Positions 44,127-53,513 of a DNA stretch of 64,000 nucleotides are shown piece by piece. Position 1 is the stretch's first letter. Each line of letters begins with the position of its first letter. Location: positions 62,001-126,000 of the forward strand of contig CAWGZJ010000011.1 of the NCBI GenBank assembly GCA_963826975.1. Direction: 5' to 3'. Position numbers and translations under genes: made by a program. The notes beneath the pieces were generated by a model. It saw only the letters and a list, made by a program, of their open reading frames with translations, did no database searches and was not told the origin of the DNA. Source of the stretch: Palsa-883 sp963826975. GTDB taxonomy: Bacteria; Pseudomonadota; Alphaproteobacteria; Acetobacterales; Acetobacteraceae.

Positions 44127-45002
44127 TCAGCCGGTTCGCACGAACTTGTCTACGCTGCGGTCCACCGTCAATCCGGCGTAGATGTCGCCCTGCGAGTCCA
44201 CGCCCACGCCGTGGACATGGCGGCTCTCCATGCGGGCGAGCACTTTTCCCGCCGCATCGCGCACGCAGACAAACGCCGGCTTGTCGCCGTCTTCCTGCTC
44301 GGCAATGGTGAACGTGCCGTCCTGGCCGCGCGTGATGTCGTTCGGCCCGCCCATGCCGGTCCACATGCCCAGGAAGTCGCCGTCGGGAGAAAAAATCTGG
44401 ATGCGTTTGTTCGCCCGGTCGGCCACGTAGAGCTTGCCGTCAGGATCGATAGCCACGCTGTGCGGCAGGTGGAATTCTCCTGGTGCCTTGCCCGGCGTGC
44501 CCCATGACATCACCAGCCGGCCGTCGCGCGTGAAGCGGTGCACGCGGGCGTTGCGGTAGCCGTCGGTCACGTAGATGTCGCCGTTGGGGTGGGCGATCAT
44601 TTCGGTGGGGTGATTGAACGGCCCCGCCGCGCGCAGCGCCAGCCAGGGGGAACCGGTGCAGCCGGTGTCGGAATGCACACCGCGCTGGCCGAGCGCCAGC
44701 AGGGGCTTACCGTCCAGCGTGAACGATTTTGCCACCGAGTCGGAGCGATCGGTGGTGTAGACGACGTCATCGACGATTTTCAGGCCGTGCGGGTCGGTGA
44801 CCTCGCCGCTGCCCCAGGCGCCCAGGTAGTTTCCCGCCCGGTCGAAGACCACTACCGGCGGATCCTTGCGCTGGAATACGTAGACGCGGTCCTGCGAATC
44901 GGTCGCCACCCGGCTGACCAGGCCGAATTTTTCTCCGTTGGGGAGTTTGAGGAAATCGGGGATGAGTTCGTAGGTGTGGTTGCCTGCGCCGACTTGGGTC
45001 AT
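44127..45002 (-). CDS. NHL-repeat six-bladed beta-propeller protein
   Basis: 291 residues from the ATG at 45002. NHL-type blades repeat across the protein (VATDSQDRVYVFQRKDPPVV, HPTEMIAHPNGDIYVTDGYR, LPHSVAIDPDGKLYVADRAN, RHVHGVGVDSQGDIYAGLTV). No signal peptide. The fold is shared with peptidyl-hydroxyglycine amidating lyases and gluconolactonase-like enzymes, but the zinc ligands were not verified. It stands at the end of the catabolic block; the role is unassigned. Confidence 0.83.
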   Translation of the reverse strand: MTQVGAGNHTYELIPDFLKLPNGEKFGLVSRVATDSQDRVYVFQRKDPPVVVFDRAGNYLGAWGSGEVTDPHGLKIVDDVVYTTDRSDSVAKSFTLDGKPLLALGQRGVHSDTGCTGSPWLALRAAGPFNHPTEMIAHPNGDIYVTDGYRNARVHRFTRDGRLVMSWGTPGKAPGEFHLPHSVAIDPDGKLYVADRANKRIQIFSPDGDFLGMWTGMGGPNDITRGQDGTFTIAEQEDGDKPAFVCVRDAAGKVLARMESRHVHGVGVDSQGDIYAGLTVDRSVDKFVRTG

Positions 45003-45125
45003 TGCTGTGTTCCTCCCGGAAGGAAGCTTGTGGCGAGCCTCGGCGGACGCACGGAACTCGCTGTTTCGTCCGAGCGCATGCGCGATCCGCATCCATGCGC
45101 CGGCCGCAGCGAGGCGCCGATCACC

Positions 45126-45644
45126 TCATGGATCAACGCATCCCGCGCCAGCCTGTGGATACGGACCCCAATCGTGGTCCGCGGCATAGGCAACCCATCG
45201 CCGCTGGTCCAAGGCAGAGAGAACCGCCGTCGGGCACGCGACGCTGAACACCTTCAGCCCAACGACGCCGCGCAAATTGCGATCCGGATTGAAGCATCGC
45301 ACGCCAGCCTGCGGATACATGGGCCAGCCTTGATGGGCCGCATAGCCGGCCCATCCCTCCTGCGCCGCGACCGGGGTGTCCGTGGCGGGGCAGGCAACGT
45401 CAAACTTGCTGATCTGCGAAAGCATCGTGTCGGGTGCTTCCCGCTCGGCAATTTGGTTGGCGGTGTTGAACAGCCGCTGGACGCAATAGCCGATGGTGTC
45501 GGCGAGGAAGCAAGGGCTGATCATGATGCCCATCATCACCAGAGCCCGGGATCGCGGCGACAATCGGAGGGACCGCAACTTCGGCATCGCAACATGCGGT
45601 ATGCGGATGCGTGGCCCTGCTATAGCCGTGCTTGCATATGTCAT
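45126..45644 (-). CDS. Small protein with two copies of a Cys/Trp module, unrecognised
   Basis: 172 residues from the ATG at 45644. After a short N-terminus there is a hydrophobic segment (ALVMMGIMISPCFLADTIGY). It is followed by two ~45-residue modules with the same skeleton: F[DS]VACP, then WAGYAAHQGWPMYPQAG...C / WVAYAADHDWGPYPQAG...C. The modules look like an internal duplication with conserved Cys, Trp and Tyr-Pro. A single-pass membrane or exported protein is likely. Its start overlaps the stop of the broken Uma2 gene by 4 bases. No family recognised. Confidence 0.65.
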   Translation of the reverse strand: MTYASTAIAGPRIRIPHVAMPKLRSLRLSPRSRALVMMGIMISPCFLADTIGYCVQRLFNTANQIAEREAPDTMLSQISKFDVACPATDTPVAAQEGWAGYAAHQGWPMYPQAGVRCFNPDRNLRGVVGLKVFSVACPTAVLSALDQRRWVAYAADHDWGPYPQAGAGCVDP

Positions 45645-46317
45645 TTTGTCCTCCCCGGTGCGCGAGCGAACTGCCCACCGCAACTGCCTTCGATCTCCGT
45701 CTCGCTGTGCGTTCGGCAAAATGTAGCCGGATTGCAAGTTGCGTCTAGCCCGCGTTTCTCACACTCCGGAATGAGCACGCCCGGGATCGCCTTGATCGTC
45801 AGGACGTCGGAACGACCGGCGCGCGCGACGAAGGTGCAGCTGTCGGCGACGGGTGCTTGGTATACCTCGACCTCATTCACCGCCAGGTTGACGATCCAGA
45901 CTTCAGGAATACCGCTGCGGGCGTAGAGCGCCAACTTGACATCGCGATCATAGTCCAGGCTGGTGTCGGACAGTTCTATAGCGAGCATAGTGTCTTCTGG
46001 TCGTGGCAGCGTCGTCCTGTAGTCGTCGCGCGATTCGAGCACCGCGAAATCCGGCTGCGGCTCACTGCGCTGGGTCAGCCGGATCGGGTTCTGCACGGAG
46101 ACAATGCCGCGGTCGCCGACGGCCAGCACCAGCAAGCGGGTAACCGCATTGATGGCGGCGACGCGCTCGCTGCCGATAGGCGCCATCGCGACGAGTTCTC
46201 GCTCAATAGCTCGACGCGATCGTCGTCGGTCAATATGCCCGCCTCGCCCATCCGGTGGTATTCATCGACCGTCAACAGACGGCGAGGCGCCGCCGGGTAA
46301 CGGGAGAGCACGCCCAC
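45641..46317 (-). pseudogene. Uma2 family endonuclease, frameshifted
   Basis: From a GTG at 46317 the first 40 residues (RRLLTVDEYHRMGEAGILTD) fit Uma2 (DUF820, a PD-(D/E)xK fold). The expected LLSGELVAMAPIGSE becomes LLSENSSRWRL: one G is missing near 46205-46210. The rest (MAPIGSERVAAINAVTRLLV, then SLDYDRDVKLALYARSGIPE, VWIVNLAVNEVEVYQ) is intact in the next frame. The downstream frame runs past the usual C-terminus and overlaps the next gene by 4 bases. Broken by a one-base indel, or a sequence error. Confidence 0.8.
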
Positions 46318-46480
46318 CTACTCGCGATCCACGCCGCATGTCTCCTTTCGTTCAGCGCGGCCAAGGCAGAGCACGGTAGTCAGCTCTCCAAGCAGCACAG
46401 ACCTGAGTTGCCTATGGTGGGACCAGCCCGCAGCATGACCACGGCGACCACGCGGGCTCGTCAAGGTCGTGTCATGCATG

Positions 46481-46549
46481 CTTCGCCGCGTTGGTCGTCC
46501 CGACTTCGTTGCGTTGGTCGTCCCGACTTCGCCGCGTTTGTCGTCCCGA
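46481..46549. repeat. 23-nt tandem repeat, three units
   Basis: Three 23-base units at 46481-46503, 46504-46526 and 46527-46549, each of the form CTTCGYYGCGTTKGTCGTCC followed by CGA. The gap 46318-46569 has no gene. Confidence 0.85.
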
Positions 46550-46569
46550 CAGGCGGTCCCGGCAGCGCC

Positions 46570-47137
46570 TCAGTCCCCGTCGGGCGAAACCCGCTCATAC
46601 AACGCCGCCAGCGGGACCGTGATGCCGACGCTGGGGAGCATCACTTCCGCCTCCGGACTGGCGATTGACTTCGAACACCCAGCCAGCAGCTTGCCGCCAG
46701 TAGGCGTGTGCCAGCATCTCGTCCTGGTAGATCTCCATGATTTCCTGCACGCCCTCGACGGCTTGCAGGTCCGCGCGCCTTTGGTCCCGCTGCCGCTTGT
46801 GCTGCAGCTTCGACGGGGACACCACTTCGAACAACACGCGAGGAAGTTTTCCGCAGCGGATCATGGCATCGGGTATGCGGGCCGTGTCGCGCTGTTCGTA
46901 CTGCGGCGCAGCGCCGCTGCCGACTTCCGACCTGGACTCGGGATGGCTGCGCAGGCGGCTGTTGAGCTCATAAGCCAGATTGCTGAGGATGACCCCATGT
47001 TCAGGAGCATGCGCTGCGTGCGCGACGATCGCGCCGCGGACAAGCTCATAGCGCCAGGCGTTACCAAACTCCGACTGGCCGGTCCGCAGGAACGCGTCGG
47101 CGCCGAGGAACGGGCTGTTGCGGGCGGCTGTGTCCAT
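46570..47137 (-). pseudogene. Uma2 family endonuclease, frameshifted at the C-terminus
   Basis: From the ATG at 47137 the body is a clear Uma2 protein (YELVRGAIVAHAAHAPEHGV, ARIPDAMIRCGKLPRVLFEV, AEGV-like tail). Near residue 155 an extra A (around 46668) shifts the frame to a nonsense end. In the other frame the natural C-terminus VMLPSVGITVPLAALYERV is intact and stops at 46570. It is the second Uma2 gene in the area with a single-base indel. Confidence 0.78.
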
Positions 47138-47189
47138 GCCGCTATGCCATCACGGCCCAAGCTGATCCGCCACGGTCCGCCGGTCCGTC

Positions 47190-47951
47190 CTACTCGGCAG
47201 CCATCGCAGGTGCATGCGCCCGCAGGAAGCCCTGGACGTGGCGCAACGCTTCGGCGATCTGGTCCTCGGTTTCCTTCCACGGATAGATACTGACTTCGGA
47301 ATTCGGCGCGAGACGCGCGGACTCCGTGGCCACGGCGTACGGGTGCGCCGGCACGTCGTCCGGCAGTACCAGTATCGGCGTCCGGCACCCCCGCACGAAA
47401 TCGCGCGTCACGGTGAACACGAAGTCGGCGTTGGCGCGGTACATCTTGTTCAGGAAGGCATCGACCATCGCCATCGTGAGGTCCGGCCGGCGAGCGCACA
47501 GCGCCGGCCCCCAGCCCTTGATGTTGTTCTGATAGAACAGGTCCGGCATCTCCGGGCGGAACCCGCTGGGCTGCGCCAGCACGGCGGCGGCGATACGCTC
47601 GGGCGCGCGCCACAACAGATTCCAGATGAATGGGCCGCCGATGCAGAAGCCCATCACCATGAACTCCTTGATGCCCAGGTGATCCATCAGGCCGAGCTGG
47701 TCATCGGCGTATGCATCCCATGGCCGGTCGATCTCGAGCGGGCCGGAGGATTCTCCCCCGTTGGCGTTGCGCAGGTCCATCGTGATGCAGCGGTAGTCGT
47801 CCTTGAACACTTCCATCGCGTTGAACGCCGCGAAGCCGGTGAGGAAGGAGATATTCGAGTTCAAACCCCCGCCGGGGATAAGCAGCAAAGGAAAGCCGGA
47901 GCCAGCCTCTTCGTAGTGGATGCGGACGTCGCCGTTTTCGTAGAACGGCAT
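47190..47951 (-). CDS. Alpha/beta hydrolase with Cys nucleophile
   Basis: 253 residues. An N-terminal strand-rich start (FYENGDVRIHYEEAGSGFPL) leads to LLLIPGGGLNSN (oxyanion region) and the nucleophile elbow GFCIGG near residue 101, where Cys replaces the common Ser, as in dienelactone hydrolases. The Asp in LVLPDDVPAHPY and a late His in EALRHVQGF complete a possible triad. The substrate is unknown. It is monocistronic, with no partner gene. Confidence 0.85.
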   Translation of the reverse strand: MPFYENGDVRIHYEEAGSGFPLLLIPGGGLNSNISFLTGFAAFNAMEVFKDDYRCITMDLRNANGGESSGPLEIDRPWDAYADDQLGLMDHLGIKEFMVMGFCIGGPFIWNLLWRAPERIAAAVLAQPSGFRPEMPDLFYQNNIKGWGPALCARRPDLTMAMVDAFLNKMYRANADFVFTVTRDFVRGCRTPILVLPDDVPAHPYAVATESARLAPNSEVSIYPWKETEDQIAEALRHVQGFLRAHAPAMAAE

Positions 47952-48124
47952 GGCAGTTTCTCCTTATGCAGTGCGGTCACGCGTAGGTGCGCGTTTCGAC
48001 CAGCCGCTTCCGGACCCAGGGGTTCCAAGCCAAACCCGCGGGATTTCCGGAGGCTTTTCGATTTGGGAGTTCAGCCCAATTTTGGTATCTGCTCAACCCC
48101 GCCGCGGTAGCGCCTCGCGCGGCA

Positions 48125-48300
48125 TACCATTCGCCTGTAGAAATCCGTGTATTTGATAACCAGTTGTAATAAATATTCACCACAGAGGCACAGAGAAGAA
48201 GATCCATCTGGTCACTTGGCCTTTCTGCTCTGCGCCTCCGTGTCTCTGTGATTCTTGCTCGCGGGCTCGCGGCAGAGCACGGCATCCCGCGGGCATTGGG
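48125..48300. repeat. Type A dispersed repeat, copy 3, inverted orientation
   Basis: In reverse orientation this matches copies at 25795 and 36895: the flank TTTGATAACCAGTTGTAATA, the palindrome TTCACCACAGAGGCACAGAG...GCCTCCGTGTCTCTGTG, and the opposite flank. The right side of the gap 47952-48572 also has two AATGACGTTGAAG copies near 48527-48560 and nothing else recognisable. Confidence 0.82.
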
Positions 48301-48572
48301 GATATGACCCGGACGGTCGCCTGACGGGCATCCGTTCCACGACGCGCGCCGGTGTCCTCTGATGCCGGAATTTAGCGCGCGAGCCTCCGCATCAGAACGC
48401 ACTTATACCAGGTATCGGAAGAGCTGGCCCACCGGCACTGCATCAGGTCATGGCAGGGGAAGGCCCGCCATCCGCGACTTTGCTGTCGCCAGTGAGGAAG
48501 TCGTGGCTGCCCGGCCTTCGCCGGCCATGACGTTGAAGCCGGCAATGACGTTGAAGATCGAACTCCCGCGCC

Positions 48573-50261
48573 CTACGCGGCGCGGATCGACGTCAGGAAG
48601 TCGCCGACCTCACGCCGCAACACCGTCGCCTGCTCTTCCAGCCGTTCCGCCGAGGCACGCATCGCCACGGCGGCGTCGCCATTCGCGCCCAGCCCGCCGG
48701 TTACCTTGGTCAGGTCCTGCGCCACTCGCCGCGTCCGCTCGGCCGCCTGCTGGACGTTCGACGACACCTCCCGCATCGCCGCCCCCTGCTGCTCAACCGC
48801 GGACGCGATCGAGGCGGCGATCTGCTCCACCCCGTGCACCGTCTCGGAGATCCCCTGGATGGCCTGCAGGGCACCGGCGGTCTCCGACTGGATCGCAGTG
48901 ATCTGCGCGCGGATGTCCTCGGTGGCTCGCGCCGTCTGGGTGGCCAGGCTCTTCACTTCGCCCGCCACCACGGCGAACCCCTTGCCGGCATCGCCGGCGC
49001 GCGCCGCCTCGATTGTGGCGTTCAGCGCCAGCAGGTTGGTTTGCGCGGCGATGTCCTGGATAAGCTGCACCACGTCGCCCACCTTTTGCGCCGCCGCTGC
49101 CAGGCTGGCGACCGAGTTGTTGGTGCGCCGCCCCTCGGCGGCGGCGTCGCGTGCGATCGTCGCTGCGCGAGTGACCTGGCGGCTGATCTCCGATCCGGTG
49201 GCGGTCATCTGCTCGACCGCGGCGGCGACCCCCTGGACGTTCTGCGTGGCCTGCTCGGCCTCGGCCAGGGCCGAGCCGGCCTGCCGGGCGGCGGTCTCGG
49301 CCGTGCTGGCGACGCCGCGCGCCGCGGCACCCATTTCGATGCCGGCGTTGGCCACGACGCCGACCACACCGCCGACATGCCGGTCGAAGCGGTCGGCGAG
49401 GCTCATCAGCCCGGCCCGCCTTTCCTGCCCGGCGCGCGCCTCGGCCGCCTTCTGCTCGGCCTCCATGGCGGCCATGCGAGCTGCATTGTCCTTGAACACC
49501 GCGAGCGCGCGGGCCATGCCGCCGAACTCGTCACCGCGCCCGGTATCAGGCACCGACACGGACAGATCGCCCGCCGCCAGGCGCTCCATCGCGCCGCGCA
49601 GCCCCTGCGAGGAACGCGTCACGTCGCGGCTGATCACCCAGGTCGCCGCCAGCAGCGCCGCCAGCACCAGCGCACCAATGCCGATCAGCCGGAACAGGGT
49701 GCCCTGGAACGCCGCCTCGATGTCATCGGTGTAGGCACCGGCGAGGACAAACGCATTCAATGGTGCGAATCGCACCACATAGGCCATCTTCCCGGTCGGG
49801 GTCGTCTGGCCGGGCCTGGGGAATACGTAGCTCACCACCCCCTCACCGGTGGCGCGGGTTGCCGCCGTCTCCAAATCAAACAACGGATGGCCGTGCCCGT
49901 CGGAGGCGGTGGATTTAGCGTTCTCCAGCGCGGGATTGGCGCCGTGGACGAGCACCATGGCGGTGTCCGCGTTGCTGATGGCGATGTAGCCGGCGCCATC
50001 GTCGAAGCGCATGGCGTGGATGGTGTCGCGCAGCCGGGCCAGGGCCTGGTCACGCGTCATGTGCTGCGCCGCGACCTCCTTTTCCAGGTTGGTGGCGATG
50101 CCGACCGCGCTACGCACGACGGCGCGCAGTTTGTCGGCGCGATCCGCCATCATCGTGGTGTGCAGCGAAGAAGCTCCGACCGCGATCGCGGTGACCACCG
50201 CGAGTGCCGAGAGACCCAGCAGGAGGGTGAGCTTGATACGCAGGGACAGGCGACTGAGCAT
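48573..50261 (-). CDS. Methyl-accepting chemotaxis protein (single Cache sensor)
   Basis: 562 residues from the ATG at 50261; a TTG 7 codons earlier is possible. TM1 (LTLLLGLSALAVVTAIAVGA), then a periplasmic sCache_2-type domain (about 35-190: FDDGAGYIAISNADTAMVLV, YVVRFAPLNAFVLAGAYTDD), TM2 (LFRLIGIGALVLAALLAATW), HAMP (about 215-265), and the signalling domain with the hairpin tip motif AAQTNLLALNATIEAARAG. It lacks a C-terminal CheR pentapeptide. It senses a small ligand, probably an organic acid, and signals through CheA. No che genes are nearby. Confidence 0.94.
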   Translation of the reverse strand: MLSRLSLRIKLTLLLGLSALAVVTAIAVGASSLHTTMMADRADKLRAVVRSAVGIATNLEKEVAAQHMTRDQALARLRDTIHAMRFDDGAGYIAISNADTAMVLVHGANPALENAKSTASDGHGHPLFDLETAATRATGEGVVSYVFPRPGQTTPTGKMAYVVRFAPLNAFVLAGAYTDDIEAAFQGTLFRLIGIGALVLAALLAATWVISRDVTRSSQGLRGAMERLAAGDLSVSVPDTGRGDEFGGMARALAVFKDNAARMAAMEAEQKAAEARAGQERRAGLMSLADRFDRHVGGVVGVVANAGIEMGAAARGVASTAETAARQAGSALAEAEQATQNVQGVAAAVEQMTATGSEISRQVTRAATIARDAAAEGRRTNNSVASLAAAAQKVGDVVQLIQDIAAQTNLLALNATIEAARAGDAGKGFAVVAGEVKSLATQTARATEDIRAQITAIQSETAGALQAIQGISETVHGVEQIAASIASAVEQQGAAMREVSSNVQQAAERTRRVAQDLTKVTGGLGANGDAAVAMRASAERLEEQATVLRREVGDFLTSIRAA

Positions 50262-50356
50262 GAGACGGGGTTCCGCTGGCAAGGGGTGGCGAGGCGGGGA
50301 GTGGCGAGGTGCTACGATCGTGGGCGTTAGTTGCTTGAAAAAGGCTTAACGCCCCG

Positions 50357-50401
50357 GCCGGCGTGACGCTTGCCGGCGTGACGCTTGCCGGCGTGACACT
50401 T
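50357..50401. repeat. Three tandem 15-nt direct repeats between divergent genes
   Basis: GCCGGCGTGACGCTT occurs three times head to tail (50357-50371, 50372-50386, 50387-50401; the third has ACACTT). They end 29 bases before the start of the plus-strand hydrolase and lie 96 bases from the chemoreceptor start. A plausible operator. Confidence 0.85.
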
Positions 50402-50430
50402 GATTACCGGAAGGATATGAAGGGCAAAGC

Positions 50431-51624
50431 GTGAGCGGGCCCGCCGGAAAGGCCGGCATCAGTCGGAGACCGAACGTGCTCAGTCTGGTCTATCTGCCCG
50501 GCGATCCCGGCAGCCTGACATGCGACGGCACCGGGCTACAGGACTTCCCGGCCGCCGACGTTGGCTTCGCGCCGGCGGGACCGGCACTCGACGCGCGGCT
50601 CCGGCAATGGCAGCAGGGCCGTCCCGACGCGGACCGGGACGCTCCGGTGGTGGTGATGGTGCACGGGTTCCTGTACGACCCGCGCCTGCCGGCCACTCCG
50701 GGGTCGGACAGTCCGTTGGAGACCGTCTACGGAACTCCCCCGGTCCCGCCGCAGCATAACCTGACCTGGCTGCCGATCGTCGGCGAATGCAGCAACGACG
50801 GCGCGCGCGGCATGGATCGCGCCATCGCCTTCACCTATCCGTCCGAGTCCGGCACAGGCGAGTTCAGCAGCGCCGGCTGGTCCAACTCGTACCAATATGC
50901 GGTGTTTGATCAGGCTCCGCTGGCGGCGCGCGCGCTGGCGGCGATCCTGGATGGCCTCGGCACGGTCGCCAATGACGTGCGCGTGCTGGCGCACAGCCTG
51001 GGGACCAGGGTCACCTGCCAGGCGGTGCGGCTGTTGCGGGCGCGCATGCCAGCGGCGTTGAAGCGCATCGTGCTGCTGGATGGAGCGGAATTCTGCGTCG
51101 ACGCCGCGGCCGGTTTTTTCGGCTGCGGTTTCGACGTGCTCAACATCGTTAATCGCAAGGATCTGGTGCTGCGGCTCGGCGCCGAGCAGATGTGCCATCC
51201 GATCCGGCAGAACGGCAGCTTGCCGGCCTGCGTGATCGGGTTCGAGGGTCTGGGCGGCAATGATCGGTGGCTGGACCTGCAACTTGACAACGACCGGCTG
51301 CGCGCCTGGTTCGCGGCGGGACTGGCGCCCGACGGCACGCGCTACGCCATCGATCCGCAGGCCGAGGAGGAAAGCCACCCGTTTGCCGGGCTGGACCACT
51401 GTGCCTGCTACACCAATGACGGCAACCGCGCGCTGGTCGCCGATCTGCTGCTGCATGAGTTGATGACCGTGGACAAGCTGCGCACACTTGGCGTGCCGGC
51501 GGGGACGGATAGCCCGGTCTATGGACAGTTCAATGGCGTGACGATCCCGCCAACACCGGCGACGCGGACGGACCGGCAACGGGCGCTGACGCTGGCGACG
51601 TTGGGTGGTGGTGGTAATGGCTGA
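50431..51624 (+). CDS. Alpha/beta hydrolase (lipase-like)
   Basis: 397 residues from a GTG at 50431. The oxyanion region VVVMVHGFLYDP is near residue 73. The nucleophile elbow RVLAHSLGTRV (AHSLG) is near residue 188, and the IVNRKDLVLRLG Asp and the LDHCACYTND His are downstream. It is related to the DUF900/esterase group acting on large or hydrophobic esters. No signal peptide. It is divergent from the chemoreceptor, with the 15-nt repeats between. Confidence 0.82.
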   Translation: MSGPAGKAGISRRPNVLSLVYLPGDPGSLTCDGTGLQDFPAADVGFAPAGPALDARLRQWQQGRPDADRDAPVVVMVHGFLYDPRLPATPGSDSPLETVYGTPPVPPQHNLTWLPIVGECSNDGARGMDRAIAFTYPSESGTGEFSSAGWSNSYQYAVFDQAPLAARALAAILDGLGTVANDVRVLAHSLGTRVTCQAVRLLRARMPAALKRIVLLDGAEFCVDAAAGFFGCGFDVLNIVNRKDLVLRLGAEQMCHPIRQNGSLPACVIGFEGLGGNDRWLDLQLDNDRLRAWFAAGLAPDGTRYAIDPQAEEESHPFAGLDHCACYTNDGNRALVADLLLHELMTVDKLRTLGVPAGTDSPVYGQFNGVTIPPTPATRTDRQRALTLATLGGGGNG

Positions 51625-51999
51625 CGGCTGGACGCACTTGCCTTTGGGCCGGATCGGCGAACGATCGGGGCGCGATGTCAGCTTAGTGCATTGATGCCTT
51701 TTGAGCCTTTCGCTCGCGTTGGAGAACCAGGTCGAATGTTCGCGACGGAGGGAAATGAATGATCGGATTTCATATTGTTACTATATGGGAATAGTTGTGT
51801 GCGGCGACTAGTGGTCTGAAAACTGCCATCATGCGCCTTGGACGCTCGATCTATTGCAAGCAAATTTCACCACGAAGACACGAAGAGCACGAAGCAGGAA
51901 ATCGATAGCGCTCCGCGCGAAGCGCATCCGCTGTGCTCTTCGTGTCTACTACGAAAATACCCTCTGGTGGCGGCCTTGGCTGGTGCGGGGTCCACATAC

Positions 52000-53232
52000 T
52001 TACGCGGCCTTCGCGGTGATCTGCACCTCGTACCCCATGGCGCGAAGCCGCTTTGTCAAATTGATGGCGATACGGTGATGGTTCAACCGGTCGAGGTAAT
52101 CCGCGCCGAGTTCGCGGTAGTCGGATCGATCGGTCAACATGCGGTAGGCGACCACCAGGATCTTGTGCGCGATAGCAACCGCCGCACGCATCTTACCGCG
52201 TTTGGCACTGAGGCGGCGGTACTTCTCCGCGTAATAGCTGCCGCGCGCTTTGCCCGCGGCAATCGCCGCGGTGACCATGGCGGTCTTGAGCCAGACGTTT
52301 CCCTTGCGTGTCTTTCCGCCCTTCTGGCGGCCCGCGCTCTCGTGATTGCCGGGGCAGAGACCCGCCCAGGACGCCAAATGCGCGGCGCTGTGGAAGACGC
52401 TCAAGTCTACGCCGATCTCCGCGATCATCGCGCCAGCGGTCACCCAGTCGACCCCCGGAATTTGCATCAGGCGACCGAGTTCCTCGTCATAGGGGGCAAG
52501 CTTCTCGCTCAATCGCTCATCCAGTTGCGCGAGGTCGGCCTCCGCCGCGGTGATGCGCTGCAATTGCAGACGCAACATGAACCGGTGATGCTCGTCGATA
52601 CGACCGTCCAACGCGCGCGCGAGTTCGGGCTGCTTGCGCCGCATCCGTCCGCGCGCGAGTTGTGCCATGTCAGCCGACGATTGCGCCCCCTCGATCAGCG
52701 CCCGCAGCATCGCCCGGCCCGAGACACCGAACACGTCGCTGACCACACCGGACAGCTTGATGCTGGCGCTCTCCAGCAGCTTGATCAGCCGGTTCCGCTC
52801 CGCCGCCTGAGCCTCAACCAACTTGCGCCGGTAGCGCGTCAGATCGCGCAGGTCGCGGATCGGACGGGGTGGCACGAAACTGTTGGCGATCAGGCCATGA
52901 CGCGCGAGGTCGCTGACCCAATCGCTGTCCTTCACGTCCGTCTTGCGGCCCGGCACATTCTTGATGTGGTGGGCGTTGCCGACGATCAGCTCGAAGTGTC
53001 CCTCGAGTTCCGCGTGCACCGGTTTCCAGTAGACCCCGGTACTCTCCATCGCCACCAGGGTGCAGCCGGACGCCCGCAGCCAGTCTCGCATCTCCCGCAA
53101 CTCCTGGCCCGTGGTGCCGTAAGTGCGGATCTCCTTGGTGGACCGTGCACCAGCCACGCCGCTGTTCAGGCAGGCAACCACCGTCTTCTGATGCACGTCC
53201 AGGCCAGCACAACACTCAACGATTGCTTCCAT
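52000..53232 (-). CDS. IS110 family transposase
   Basis: 410 residues. The N-terminal DEDD RuvC-like domain carries GLDVHQKT (Asp12), VAMESTGVYW (Glu near 60) and KTDVKDSDW. The C-terminal Tnp domain has the active Ser region in WAGLCPGNHESAGRQKGGK. It is full length with no frameshift, so the element may be active. It recombines DNA through a bridge RNA in the characterised IS621 relative. Confidence 0.95.
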   Translation of the reverse strand: MEAIVECCAGLDVHQKTVVACLNSGVAGARSTKEIRTYGTTGQELREMRDWLRASGCTLVAMESTGVYWKPVHAELEGHFELIVGNAHHIKNVPGRKTDVKDSDWVSDLARHGLIANSFVPPRPIRDLRDLTRYRRKLVEAQAAERNRLIKLLESASIKLSGVVSDVFGVSGRAMLRALIEGAQSSADMAQLARGRMRRKQPELARALDGRIDEHHRFMLRLQLQRITAAEADLAQLDERLSEKLAPYDEELGRLMQIPGVDWVTAGAMIAEIGVDLSVFHSAAHLASWAGLCPGNHESAGRQKGGKTRKGNVWLKTAMVTAAIAAGKARGSYYAEKYRRLSAKRGKMRAAVAIAHKILVVAYRMLTDRSDYRELGADYLDRLNHHRIAINLTKRLRAMGYEVQITAKAA

Positions 53233-53513
53233 CTTCTCCTCCTTGAAGGGTGCAACCGCTTACGCCGCGCGACTTATTCAAATTCTACTACGCGTGCTCC
53301 CCGTTGCCGGGGGCGACAAAGGGCAATACCCTTAAGGCGGCGCGGATCAAACTTCGTGGCGGGGACAGCAAAACCACCGCAGACACTTTCGACCTCTAAG
53401 CGATCACGGCCGCAGAGTGTCGTGCTTTGGTCCGTGCCGCCAACCCCACGTCCAGGCACCCGCAGGACCATTTTCATCCATCGCGGTGCGGCCGCCCGCC
53501 GGCCGCTGGCTTA
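53233..53513 (-). ncRNA. Candidate bridge RNA region of the IS110-type element
   Basis: This is the non-coding 5' end of the element. Three segments match DNA the element must recognise. CTTCGTGG (53352-53359) is identical to the right target half including the core (53514-53521). AGACAC (53381-53386) is the complement of the left target half GTGTCT (51942-51947). CTACTACG (53285-53292) is identical to the core plus the element's own end (51946-51953). The RNA itself is inferred from characterised IS110 elements; the second donor guide was not located with confidence. Confidence 0.6.

Noticed and set aside
48395..48425. ATACCAGGTATCGGAAGAGC as a third copy of the GGAAGAGTC element
   Set aside because: The loop and stem do not match and the conserved boxes are missing.
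53240..53401. Second donor guide in the IS110 5' end (GCTTAC at 53258-53263 or TAAGC at 53397-53401)
   Set aside because: The first is on the wrong strand and the second is too short and misplaced for the expected guide order, so neither is claimed.
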